64,000 nt of DNA from Planctomycetota bacterium (GTDB taxonomy: Bacteria > Planctomycetota > PUPC01 > JACPCR01), in assembly GCA_016179685.1 (NCBI GenBank), contig JACPCR010000067.1, positions 1 through 64,000 on the forward strand, read 5' to 3'. This document shows, in pieces, positions 44,437 to 52,730 of the stretch; the stretch's first letter is position 1; every line of letters begins with the position of its first letter. A program made the position numbers and the translations under genes. The notes beneath the pieces were generated by a model that was not told where the DNA came from, made no database searches, and was given only the letters and a program-made list of their open reading frames with translations.

Positions 44437-44976
44437 CCCGAGCCCGCAGGGCTTCACCACGGCGTGTTCGAAATATCGCACGCTCTCGCTCGGCCGTTGT
44501 GCGAAGTAGCCCCGCCGCTGCGCCTCCCGAAGGGATCCTGCGGAGGCGGGTGTTGGCCATGCAGCGGCCGCGCGATGGGCGTCCGGTTTCGAAGCAGCCC
44601 CGCCCTGTCTGCGTCCCGCCTGCCTGTGCGTGCGGCACGCACGCAGACAGGGCGGGGCAGGCAGGCGCTGTGCCGCGGGCGAGTTGGCAACTCTGCGGTC
44701 GCACAGCGCCCGCACTACACCAACCACCAACCGCTTCGGCACACGACAAGCTTGCCCCGAAGGGTAGCAGGGTTCGGTCAGTGACCGGAACTTTCTGCCT
44801 GCTTCTGGCTACTTGCGCAGTCTTGAGTCCTGAGAACTGAGTCCTGAGAACTAAGGACTGAGTCCTGAGAAACGTGGACTCAGGACTCTGCGGACTTGAG
44901 GCCCCGGGAGAAACGCTTACAATCCGCATCCTTTGTTCGAGGTCATTGGATCGGAATCTGCATCGGAGGGTGTCTC
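44437..44976. repeat. Repeat-rich leader before the second moxR set
   Basis: About 540 bp with no supported gene. Two 17-bp perfect arms (44598-44614 and 44641-44657) carry CCCCGCCCTGTCTGCGT and its complement. A second pair, CGCCTGCCTG (44617-44626) and CAGGCAGGCG (44658-44667), interleaves with the first. Further on, GAGTCCTGAGAACT occurs at 44825-44838 and 44839-44852, with a third partial copy at 44860-44871; the last pairs with CTCAGGACTC at 44879-44888. The block may carry the promoter or 5' structures of the next operon. Confidence 0.6.
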
Positions 44977-46005
44977 GTGTCCCAGGCTACCATCCACACC
45001 GAGGAAGAGGCTCAGCGGGCCGCCGGGGAGCTTCGCTCGGGCCGGGAGCAAATCCTCAAGGAGCTTCGGAAGGTCATCGTCGGCCAGAACCAGGTGGTGG
45101 ACGAGGTGCTGCTGAGCATCCTGTCCCGCGGCCATTGCCTGCTGGTCGGCGTCCCGGGCCTCGCCAAGACCCTGCTGGTCAAGTCGATCGCTTCGACCCT
45201 GAATCTGAAATTCAACCGCATCCAGTTCACGCCGGACCTGATGCCGTCGGACATCACGGGCACGAGGGTGATCGAGGAGACGCCGGGCACGGGCAGGCGC
45301 GAGTTCAAGTTCATCCGCGGCCCGCTCTTCGCCAACATCGTTTTAGCGGACGAGATCAATCGGACGCCTCCGAAGACTCAGGCAGCCCTGCTCGAAGCGA
45401 TGCAGGAGCTGCACGTGACGGCCGGAGGCGAGCGGATGCTCCTGGACGCCCCGTTCTTTGTGCTGGCGACCCAGAATCCGATCGAGCAGGAAGGGACGTA
45501 TCCTCTGCCGGAAGCGCAACTCGACCGGTTCATGTTCAACATCCAGGTGGATTATCCGGGGGACGAAGAGGAAGTGGAGATTTACCGCCGCACGACCGTC
45601 CTGTCGGAGGAGAAAGTCGAGCCGGTGCTCGATGGGGTCACCATTCTGAAGCTGCAAGCGATCGTGCGGCAGGTGCCCGTATCGGACTTCATTCTCCGGT
45701 ACGTGCACGGTCTGGTGCGGGCGACGCGGCCGCGCCGGGCGGACGCGCCGGATTTCACCAAGAATTTCATCAGTTGGGGCGCGGGGCCACGGGCTGGCCA
45801 GTACCTCATTCTGGGGGCGAAGGCCCGTGCGCTGTGCCGCGGCAGCCTCAATGTCTCGCCCGAGGACGTCGCCGCGGTCGCCCCGCCCGTCCTCCGACAC
45901 CGCATCGGACTGAATTTCAACGCCGAGGCCGAAGGCGTCACGACCGAAGAGATTGTCCGCCGCCTGCTGGACGCCGTGAAGCCCCCGCAGGCGGGCCGAG
46001 CATAA
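44977..46005 (+). CDS. MoxR-family AAA+ ATPase (second set)
   Basis: 342 residues from GTG 44977, chosen because GGAGGG lies 6 bp upstream; the frame is open earlier but has no such site. Walker A is GVPGLAKT near residue 58, Walker B IVLADEINR, with PPKTQAALLEAMQEL and FVLATQNPIEQEGTYPLPEA as in the first set. The N-terminal 25 residues and the C-terminus (EEIVRRLLDAVKPPQAGRA) differ from the first copy. It is a paralogue, not a recent duplicate. The DUF58 gene follows 31 bp downstream. Confidence 0.95.
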   Translation: MSQATIHTEEEAQRAAGELRSGREQILKELRKVIVGQNQVVDEVLLSILSRGHCLLVGVPGLAKTLLVKSIASTLNLKFNRIQFTPDLMPSDITGTRVIEETPGTGRREFKFIRGPLFANIVLADEINRTPPKTQAALLEAMQELHVTAGGERMLLDAPFFVLATQNPIEQEGTYPLPEAQLDRFMFNIQVDYPGDEEEVEIYRRTTVLSEEKVEPVLDGVTILKLQAIVRQVPVSDFILRYVHGLVRATRPRRADAPDFTKNFISWGAGPRAGQYLILGAKARALCRGSLNVSPEDVAAVAPPVLRHRIGLNFNAEAEGVTTEEIVRRLLDAVKPPQAGRA

Positions 46006-46036
46006 CGGGACCCCACGACCCACCTGACACCTGAGA

Positions 46037-46945
46037 ATGGCCACGCCTCCGAACCAGCCCAGCGCGAAGTATCTCGAGCCCGAGACGGTCGCCCGCCTGT
46101 CGAATCTGAGCCTCGTCGGCCGGCTCGTCGTCGAGGGCTTCATCACGGGCCTGCACAAGAGTCCCCACAAGGGTTTCAGCGTCGAGTTTGCGGAGCACCG
46201 GCAGTATGCGCCCGGGGACGATCTGCGATATCTCGACTGGACGGTGTATGCCCGGACGGACCATTTTTTCATCAAGCAATTCGAGGAGGAGACGAACGTC
46301 AAGGCCTACCTGTTGCTCGACCGGAGCGCCAGCATGGGTTTCGGCTCGGGCCCCGTCACGAAGCTCCAGTATGCGTGCTACCTGACGGCGGCGCTGACCT
46401 ACCTCATGATCCGGCAGCGCGACGGCGTGGGCCTGGTGATTTTCGATTCGGACATCCGGCGGCTGCTGCCGCCGAAGAGCCGGCCGACGCAGCTCCGGGC
46501 CATCCTGGACGAGTTGCAGGGCCTCGAGCCGGGCGAGCCTTCGAACCTGAGCCGATCGTTCCACCATCTTGCTGAGAATCTGAAGCGCCGGGGTCTGATC
46601 CTTGTTCTCAGCGATCTTCTGGACAATCCGGAAGAGGTGATGCCTGCGCTGCAGCATTTCCGGCACAACAAGCACGAGTTGATCGTTTTTCACATCCTGG
46701 ACCCCCGCGAGCTGGATTTCGACTATCCGGACTATGCGACGTTTGCGGACATGGAGACGGGCCGGAAGCTTCCGGTGGACCCGGCCTTTTTCCGTCAGGC
46801 CTACCAGAAGAAGATGGAGGCCCTGCAGGCCCGATACCGGCGATTTGCCTCGGAGAGCCGTATGGACTATGTGCCGCTGAACACGCAGGTGCCATACGAC
46901 CGCAGCCTCATGGCGTATCTCTCCAAGAGGGCTCGGTTGGAGTAG
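46037..46945 (+). CDS. DUF58 protein with VWA-like MIDAS (second set)
   Basis: 302 residues from ATG 46037. Typical DUF58 segments are SLVGRLVVEGFITGLHKSPH, HRQYAPGDDLRYLDWTVYAR and FFIKQFEEETN. The MIDAS is intact (LLDRSASM) and ILVLSDLLDNPEE matches the later metal-site strand. It is shorter than the first-set protein and lacks its N-terminal tail. No membrane segment. It is the expected MoxR partner. A palindromic element separates it from the BatA-type gene. Confidence 0.94.
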   Translation: MATPPNQPSAKYLEPETVARLSNLSLVGRLVVEGFITGLHKSPHKGFSVEFAEHRQYAPGDDLRYLDWTVYARTDHFFIKQFEEETNVKAYLLLDRSASMGFGSGPVTKLQYACYLTAALTYLMIRQRDGVGLVIFDSDIRRLLPPKSRPTQLRAILDELQGLEPGEPSNLSRSFHHLAENLKRRGLILVLSDLLDNPEEVMPALQHFRHNKHELIVFHILDPRELDFDYPDYATFADMETGRKLPVDPAFFRQAYQKKMEALQARYRRFASESRMDYVPLNTQVPYDRSLMAYLSKRARLE

Positions 46946-46946
46946 T

Positions 46947-46986
46947 ACTCGAGTTTGGAAGTGCGGCTGCACTTCCAAATTCGAGT
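46947..46986. repeat. GAAGTGC-type palindromic element, copy 7
   Basis: Arms 46947-46964 and 46969-46986 pair at 17 of 18 positions, the odd one being a possible G-T pair, around the loop GGCT. It starts 2 bp after the DUF58 stop and ends 6 bp before the next ATG (46993), so it occupies the place of the ribosome site of that gene. Confidence 0.88.
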
Positions 46987-46992
46987 CATAAC

Positions 46993-49116
46993 ATGTTTAG
47001 CCTCCAAAATCCTTTTCTGCTGATCGGACTGGCCGCGCTGGCGATCCCGGTGGCCATACACATTATTTCGCGCCACCGGGCCAAGGTCATCCCGTTCAGC
47101 AGCCTGGTTTTTCTCGAGGAGAGCGTTCGGGAGCGCGTCGGGATCAAGCGTCTCCAGGACCTGCTGACGTTGTTGCTGCGATGCCTGCTGATCTTTCTGC
47201 TGGTCCTTGCGGCGTCGAAGCCTCTGTTGAAGCGTTCCCGAGGCACTTTCCTGGGTTCCGGGACGGGCACGAGCGTCGTCATCGTGCTGGACAACTCGAT
47301 GAGCCTGGGATACCGCGAGGGTGAGAGCACACGCTTCGAACGCGCCCGCGGGGCCGCGTCCGCGATTCTCGACACGCTCCAGGAGCACGATCGGGCGCTG
47401 GTCATCCTGACGCACGACCCGGAGGGCCGGAGGCCCGGCTGGGACGAGTCGGGTGTGGACCGGGCTCGGAGGACTTTGGCGGCGTCCTCGGTCTCCTCCG
47501 CCGGCGAAAGTTTTCTTTTCGCCCTGGATACCGCGCTCGAGCGCATCCAGGAAGCGACCGACGCGGTCCGCGAAATTCACGTGATCAGCGATTTTCAGGA
47601 GACGGCGTTCGACGCGCCCGCCGTGCTCCAGAAGGTCCGGGCCGCCGGCACGCGCGCCACCGTTTACGCCATCTCCGTCGCGCAGGCCAGGGGTCAGAAC
47701 ACCGCCGTCGAGGACGTCTCCCTCGTCGAGGCCTACCCTCTGGCGGGCCGGCCGCTCACGGTGACCGCTCGGCTGCGCAACACGGGCGACAAGCCGACGC
47801 GAGAGACCGTCCTCCTGTCCGTGGATGGCGCGCGCCGGGCGAGCCGTGAGATCGGCCTCGAGCCGGGCCGCAGCCAGGCCGTTTCCTTCCAGCAGGCGCT
47901 GGAGCAGGCCGGCCGCCACGAGGTCGAGATCGGGCTTCAAGACGAGGACCCTCTTCCGGCCGACAACCGCCGGACCCTTCCCGTGTTCGTGCACCAGGCC
48001 ATGCCGGTCCTGGTCGTGGACGGGGGCGACCTTCGGCTCGGCGCCCTGTCGGAGACCTATTATTTGAAGGCGGCGCTGGCACCCGCCACCGGGCACTCCG
48101 GCTTCCCGATCAAGCCCAAGGTGGTCACTGCCGCGGCGCTGGGCGAGGAGAAGATAGACGGCTACCCCCTGGTCTTCCTCGCCAACGTTCCACAGGTCGA
48201 TCCGGAAGTCCTGCGGCGTCTCGAGGCCGCGGTCCAGCAGGGGGCCAACCTCGTCTTCTTCCTCGGCGAGCGCGTTCTGCCGGAAGACCCGCTCTACTCG
48301 GAGAGCCCGCTGTTCCCCGTGCGGCTCGGCGGCGTGCAGGCCGCGCCGGAGGGATCGGATGCGGCTTTCGCCTTGCAGGTCATCGAGTTCGCGCATCCTG
48401 CGGTCCACCGATTCCGCCGCGGCGAGTCAGGCGACCTTTCCCAGGTGCACATTCGCCAGTACTGGGAACTGCCGGAAAAGGAGAAGGCCACGGCCCGCGT
48501 CCTGGCCTCGTTCCGGACGGGGCATCCGGCTCTTCTCGAAGCCGCGCTGGGCCGCGGCAAGGTCCTGGTCTTTGCGAGCAAATGCGACGCGGACTGGTCC
48601 GACTTCCCCCGCCGGCCCACCTTCCTCCCCTTCATCCAGCAGATCGTCGACTACCTCGGCCCCACCCGCGAGACCGGCCGCGATTTCCTCGTCGGCCAGG
48701 CGGTCCCCTTCGTGTTCGAGTTCCGGGATACCACGGTGCCCATCGCCATCGAGACCCGCGGGCGGCCCGTCATCCGACTCCTCGCCTCCGGACGCGACCG
48801 CGCCGAGACGGTCTTCGCCCAGACCGAGACGGTGGGAACCTACTGGGTGGACATCCACCGGCCGGATGGCGTCAAGGAGGACCTCTTTGCCGTGAACGTG
48901 GACCCGCGGGAATCGGACCTGGCGCTGGCGGAGTCGAGACGGGTGGCGGACCTCGTGCCGGGTCACACGACCCTGGTCGCCGCGGCGGAGGACCTGCCGG
49001 CCACTTTGAAGCGGAATCGCGAAGGCATCGAGCTGTGGGGCAACCTCCTCTTCTTCGTACTCTTCGTCGCCGTCGCTGAATGCTACCTGGCCAACCGCAG
49101 CACGCCGGTCGGTTAG
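46993..49116 (+). CDS. BatA-type membrane protein with VWA and GATase-like domains (second set)
   Basis: 707 residues from ATG 46993. Two N-terminal helices (FLLIGLAALAIPVAIHII and LLLRCLLIFLLVLAASKP) are of BatA type. The VWA MIDAS is VLDNSMSLG (DxSxS), with VISDFQETAF later. Residues 250-310 look like an Ig-like stretch (TVTARLRNTGDKPTRETVLL). A GATase-like domain runs from about 320 to 520 (MPVLVVDGGDLRLGALSETY, QQGANLVFFLGERV) without a Cys. A C-terminal helix (LLFFVLFVAVAECYLA) anchors it. No Shine-Dalgarno-like sequence precedes the ATG because a palindrome fills that space. Confidence 0.9.
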   Translation: MFSLQNPFLLIGLAALAIPVAIHIISRHRAKVIPFSSLVFLEESVRERVGIKRLQDLLTLLLRCLLIFLLVLAASKPLLKRSRGTFLGSGTGTSVVIVLDNSMSLGYREGESTRFERARGAASAILDTLQEHDRALVILTHDPEGRRPGWDESGVDRARRTLAASSVSSAGESFLFALDTALERIQEATDAVREIHVISDFQETAFDAPAVLQKVRAAGTRATVYAISVAQARGQNTAVEDVSLVEAYPLAGRPLTVTARLRNTGDKPTRETVLLSVDGARRASREIGLEPGRSQAVSFQQALEQAGRHEVEIGLQDEDPLPADNRRTLPVFVHQAMPVLVVDGGDLRLGALSETYYLKAALAPATGHSGFPIKPKVVTAAALGEEKIDGYPLVFLANVPQVDPEVLRRLEAAVQQGANLVFFLGERVLPEDPLYSESPLFPVRLGGVQAAPEGSDAAFALQVIEFAHPAVHRFRRGESGDLSQVHIRQYWELPEKEKATARVLASFRTGHPALLEAALGRGKVLVFASKCDADWSDFPRRPTFLPFIQQIVDYLGPTRETGRDFLVGQAVPFVFEFRDTTVPIAIETRGRPVIRLLASGRDRAETVFAQTETVGTYWVDIHRPDGVKEDLFAVNVDPRESDLALAESRRVADLVPGHTTLVAAAEDLPATLKRNREGIELWGNLLFFVLFVAVAECYLANRSTPVG

Positions 49117-49159
49117 TCTTCGAGCGCCGAAGTGCACCGCACTTCGGCGCTCGAAGACT
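49115..49159. repeat. GAAGTGC-type palindromic element, copy 8
   Basis: Arms 49115-49135 and 49139-49159 are perfect 21-bp reverse complements around the loop ACC. It begins within the TAG stop (49114-49116) of the BatA-type gene. After the right arm comes CAACCTTTTTT, so this copy does have a T-tract and could act as an intrinsic terminator or attenuator inside the operon. Confidence 0.9.
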
Positions 49160-49207
49160 CAACCTTTTTTCAATCTCGCCATCTCTTCATTCCACGTTCA
49201 GCGTCCC

Positions 49208-51556
49208 GTGAATCATCCGCTCTCGATACTTTTTTCGGCCTTGCCCGCCGCTTCCTTGCTCGCGGAAGCACCTGCGCCGGAGCTGCTGCCGGGCCAGACG
49301 CTCAACTGGAATGTCTCCTTCGCCATCCCCATGCCGGGTCCCCTGGTCGCCTTCGGCGCCGCTGTGCTGGTCCTCCTGACCTTTCTGCTCTACTTGAAAA
49401 TCCTCCGGGCATTCCCCGCCCGGCGCGCCGTATCCCTGATCGTCCTCCGGACCCTGGCACTGGTCGCGCTGTTCTTCAGCGCGCTTCAGCCGACGGTGTC
49501 CCACGACCTCGTGGTGCCGCGGCGCACCCATCTCGTTCTTCTGATGGACACTTCGAAGAGCATGACGATCACGGACGTGCGGCCCGAGCTTCAGCCCGCA
49601 GGCCCCCGCGGGGAGAAGGCCGCAACGGCCCTCAGCCGAGCCGAGACGGTCCTTCGGTCCATCGAGGAGACGGGCTGGCTTCGAGCCCTCGAGAAGCGCT
49701 TCCAGGTTCACCCCTTCGTCTTCGACTCCTTCGCCCGGCCGGTGGGCACAGATGAGTGGCTGCGGCGTCCGAGCGAGGGCGAATTCACCGACATTGGCGG
49801 CGCGCTCCGCAGCGCCACGGGCCAGGTCGAGGGCGAAATTCAGGGCATCGTGCTGATCACGGACGGAGCGGACAACTCGCGGCAGCCATTGTCCGCCCAG
49901 GCTGGCGAGTTGAAGCTGCCGATCACCGCGGTGGGCGTAGGGGATTCCAGCCCGGGCGAGGACGCCCAACTGGGCCGCGAGCTGGCCGTGGCCTCGGTGG
50001 AGTACAACAAGCGCGTCGTCCTCAACGAACGCGCCACGATTCGAGTCAACGTCTACCACCGGGAGTTTCAGGGGCCCGTGCCCGTCGAGCTGCGTGTCCA
50101 GGACTCCGCGCTCGACGCTCAGACGGCGGACCTCCGGCCCGACGCGAAGAACACCTGGGTCACCCTCCATTTCACGCCCGCCAGCGAGGGCCTCTTCACC
50201 TACCACGTCGCCATCCCCCCTCAACCCGGCGAGAAAACCGTGTCCAACAACCTCCGCAAGATCACGATCGAGGTGCACCAGGAGGAGACCCGCGTCCTCT
50301 ACCTCGCCGGCGAGCCGAGCTACGACTACCGATTCATCAAGCACCTGATCGAGGAGGACCCGATCCTCAGCTTCACCGGGCTCGTCCGTTTCAGCGCCGA
50401 ACGCGTCTATCGCCAGGGCCGCTGGCCCAAGGACCAGGCCCTCGACCTCCAGGAGTTCCAGGTCGTCATCCTGGCGAACCTGGACAAGGATTTTTTTAAC
50501 GGAGAACAGTTGGAGCTGCTCCGGAAACGGGTGGAAGAGGAGGGGACGGGCCTGATCCTCCTGGGAGGCCCCGGTTTTTACGCTGCCGGGGGATATGCGG
50601 GCACGGCGCTGGCCCGGGCGCTGCCGGCGGACCTGAAGGCCGAGCCGGACCGGTACGAGGAGAACGAGTACGAGGTCCAGTTGACTCCGGAGGGGAACGA
50701 CCACCCGGTCTTCCGCTTCCTGAGCGATCCCGTGAAGAACCGGGAGTTCTGGGCTGAACTGCCCCGGGGATCGGGCCTCAACCTGCCGCTGAAGGCGAAG
50801 CCCGGGGCCTCCGTGCTGGCCCTGGCGCGCACCGGCGGCGTCCAGGCCCCCTTCCTCCTTGCGCACACCTACGGGAAGGGGCGCTGTCTCGCCCTCGCCG
50901 GTCGTTACACCTGGCCCTGGCGCGGCAGCCCCGCCGGCCTGGCCTGCTTTGAACGCTTCTGGGGCCAGGCCCTGCGATGGGCCGCGGCCCGTGAGGAGAT
51001 GCGCCTCAAGGAGGGCGAGCGCCTCAGATTCTGGACCGACAAGGACGACTACTATGCCGGGGACGAGGTCCGCTTCGAGGCCCTGCTCACGGATGAGCGC
51101 GGCAAGCTGACGAGCACGGCCGACGTGGTGGCCAACGTCATCACGCCCGAAAAACAGCAGACGCCGGTCTCCCTCGTCAGCACCGAGGAGCTGGGCCGAT
51201 TCCGGGGCAGTTACCTGCCGAAGGCCGGCGGACACTACGAGATCGAGGTCGTCGCCCGGCACGACGACTTCCTCCTGGGCAGCGCCCGAAGCCAGTTCAC
51301 CGTCGGCAGCACCCTGGCCGAGCTGGACCAGCCTCAGATGAATGCCTCACTCCTCCAGCTCCTGGCGTCGCGTACCGGCGGGGCCTACCTGCCCGTGTCC
51401 GATATCGCACGCCTGCCGGAGTCCATCCCCGCGGGACGCCAGACCGAGTTGCAGCCCGTCTCCGAAGAGGTCTGGAGTCATCCTTACTTTCTGGTGATCT
51501 TCTTCGCTTTGCTGACTGCAGAATGGATTCTTCGCAAGCGTTTTCACATGGTTTAA
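49208..51556 (+). CDS. Membrane VWA/GATase-like protein (second set)
   Basis: 782 residues from GTG 49208. Helices lie near residues 42-62 (LVAFGAAVLVLLTFLLYL) and 78-95 (LIVLRTLALVALFFSALQ). The VWA domain has MIDAS LLMDTSKSM and IVLITDGADNSRQ. A beta domain follows, then a GATase-like domain near residues 360-580 (RVLYLAGEPSYDYRFIKHLI, EEGTGLILLGGPGFYAAGGY) with Gly-Pro-Gly where a nucleophile elbow would be. A second Ig-like region and a last helix (YFLVIFFALLTAEWILRK) follow. It is the counterpart of the 36.6 kb gene and ends the second set. Confidence 0.9.
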   Translation: MNHPLSILFSALPAASLLAEAPAPELLPGQTLNWNVSFAIPMPGPLVAFGAAVLVLLTFLLYLKILRAFPARRAVSLIVLRTLALVALFFSALQPTVSHDLVVPRRTHLVLLMDTSKSMTITDVRPELQPAGPRGEKAATALSRAETVLRSIEETGWLRALEKRFQVHPFVFDSFARPVGTDEWLRRPSEGEFTDIGGALRSATGQVEGEIQGIVLITDGADNSRQPLSAQAGELKLPITAVGVGDSSPGEDAQLGRELAVASVEYNKRVVLNERATIRVNVYHREFQGPVPVELRVQDSALDAQTADLRPDAKNTWVTLHFTPASEGLFTYHVAIPPQPGEKTVSNNLRKITIEVHQEETRVLYLAGEPSYDYRFIKHLIEEDPILSFTGLVRFSAERVYRQGRWPKDQALDLQEFQVVILANLDKDFFNGEQLELLRKRVEEEGTGLILLGGPGFYAAGGYAGTALARALPADLKAEPDRYEENEYEVQLTPEGNDHPVFRFLSDPVKNREFWAELPRGSGLNLPLKAKPGASVLALARTGGVQAPFLLAHTYGKGRCLALAGRYTWPWRGSPAGLACFERFWGQALRWAAAREEMRLKEGERLRFWTDKDDYYAGDEVRFEALLTDERGKLTSTADVVANVITPEKQQTPVSLVSTEELGRFRGSYLPKAGGHYEIEVVARHDDFLLGSARSQFTVGSTLAELDQPQMNASLLQLLASRTGGAYLPVSDIARLPESIPAGRQTELQPVSEEVWSHPYFLVIFFALLTAEWILRKRFHMV

Positions 51557-51593
51557 AATCGGCGTTGGAAACGTTCCGTTTCCAACGCCGATT
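51557..51593. repeat. Palindromic element, copy 9 (variant core)
   Basis: Perfect 17-bp arms (51557-51573, 51577-51593) flank the loop TTC. The core GTTGGAAACG / CGTTTCCAAC keeps the GGAA...TTCC part but not GTGC/GCAC, so it is a variant. It starts directly after the TAA stop at 51554-51556. Confidence 0.8.
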
Positions 51594-51665
51594 CAAGATT
51601 TGCAAACCCGTGTTGCCGTCTATAATGGCGGCCGAAGAGAGACCTCGAACCAGAAGAAGAACCTT

Positions 51666-52487
51666 ATGAAGCCACTCGAGATCGGCGTGTTTGCGACCCT
51701 GAAGGAGAGTCCGGAAGCCACGGCCCAGTGGGTCAAGTCCATGGGCGTCAACAACATCCAGCTTCTCTGCCCGCCGGAGGAGTACTGGAAGGAGCCGAAG
51801 CGTTCCCAGTTCACCAAGGCCTTCGCGGACGCCGGCATCACTCTCACCGTCATTTTCATCCATTTCCCCGGCGAGTCCTATGCGGATATTCCCACGATCC
51901 AGAGGACGGTCGGCCTCGTCCAGAAGGAACTGTGCAAGAAACGCCTGGCCCTGGCGCTCCGCATGGCCGATTTTGCCAAGACCATCGGAGTGCCCATCGT
52001 CGCCGCCCATATCGGATTCGTCCCTGAGCATGCGAGCGACCCCGCCTACCGGGAGATCGTCGCCGCCGTCCAGGGCCTCTGCGACCACTGCGCCAAGAAC
52101 GGTCAGCGCTTTGCCCTCGAAACCGGGCAGGAGACTGCGGAAGTGCTTCTCCGATTCATCCAGGACGTTCGGCGTCCCAACCTCGGGGTCAACTTCGACC
52201 CTGCGAACATGATTTTGTACGGGACGGGTGAGCCGATAGCCGCGATGGATGTCGTGAAGAAACACATCGTGAGTTGCCATTGCAAGGATGGAATCTGGCC
52301 CAAGGAGAAGGGAGTCCTCGGGACGGAGACCCCGCTGGGCAAGGGCCAGGTGGGCATCCCGAACTACTTCAAGAAGCTCAAGGAGATCGGTTACCAGGGC
52401 CCCGTAACGATCGAGCGTGAGATCAGCGGCGAGAAACAGAAGCAGGACATCATCGAGTCGATCCGATGGTTGAGGACACTCGCTTAA
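51666..52487 (+). CDS. Sugar phosphate isomerase/epimerase-like TIM-barrel protein
   Basis: 273 residues from ATG 51666, with AGAAGAAC upstream. It matches the xylose-isomerase-like (AP endonuclease 2) superfamily. Metal ligands are placed as expected: Glu in ALETGQE, Asp in VNFDPANM, His in VSCHCKD and Glu in VTIERE. His in AAHIGFV also fits. These enzymes interconvert keto- and aldo-sugars or epimerise them; the substrate cannot be told. It has no signal peptide. It follows the second moxR set but is separated from it by a palindrome, so it may be a separate unit. Confidence 0.9.
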   Translation: MKPLEIGVFATLKESPEATAQWVKSMGVNNIQLLCPPEEYWKEPKRSQFTKAFADAGITLTVIFIHFPGESYADIPTIQRTVGLVQKELCKKRLALALRMADFAKTIGVPIVAAHIGFVPEHASDPAYREIVAAVQGLCDHCAKNGQRFALETGQETAEVLLRFIQDVRRPNLGVNFDPANMILYGTGEPIAAMDVVKKHIVSCHCKDGIWPKEKGVLGTETPLGKGQVGIPNYFKKLKEIGYQGPVTIEREISGEKQKQDIIESIRWLRTLA

Positions 52488-52555
52488 GGCGGTCACTGGC
52501 TGTAACTTAACAAGGCTTCAAAGGGTGTCCGGTTTCATGTGTCAGGAATCACCTG

Positions 52556-52678
52556 ACCCGCCCCCCATACTTGTCCCTCCCGTAGGGGGCCTCCCCTAGG
52601 CGTCCGTTGGGACGTTAAGACATGGGAGGCTTCCCGATGGGACTAGGGGAGGATTCCTCCCATGGAGACAAGTTTGGA
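52556..52678. repeat. Composite inverted-repeat block
   Basis: The block runs from TACTTGTCCCTCCCGTAGGG to CCTCCCATGGAGACAAGT; its ends (ACTTGTC / GACAAGT) are inverted. Inside, CCTCCCCTAG pairs with CTAGGGGAGG. CGTTGGGACGTTAAGACATG is the reverse complement of the core of the 59.4 kb tandem repeats (CATGTCCCAACGTCCCAACG) with few changes. So it is a dispersed, non-coding repeat family. Confidence 0.7.
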
Positions 52679-52730
52679 AGGGATGATGGGAGGCGGGGCG
52701 GCACGAAGTATCCCTGCAAGGAGTGAACGT

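Noticed and set aside
44874..46034. Plus-strand open frame of 386 codons overlapping the second moxR
   Set aside because: It is the moxR region read in another frame; the true frame has Walker A and B motifs and a GGAGGG ribosome site.
32266..51556. Reading the MoxR-VWA operons as an anti-phage system
   Set aside because: MoxR-VWA pairs occur in some ternary defence systems, but here the partners are BatA-type membrane proteins, DUF58 and DUF4175-like proteins, with no nuclease, phosphatase pair or other effector.
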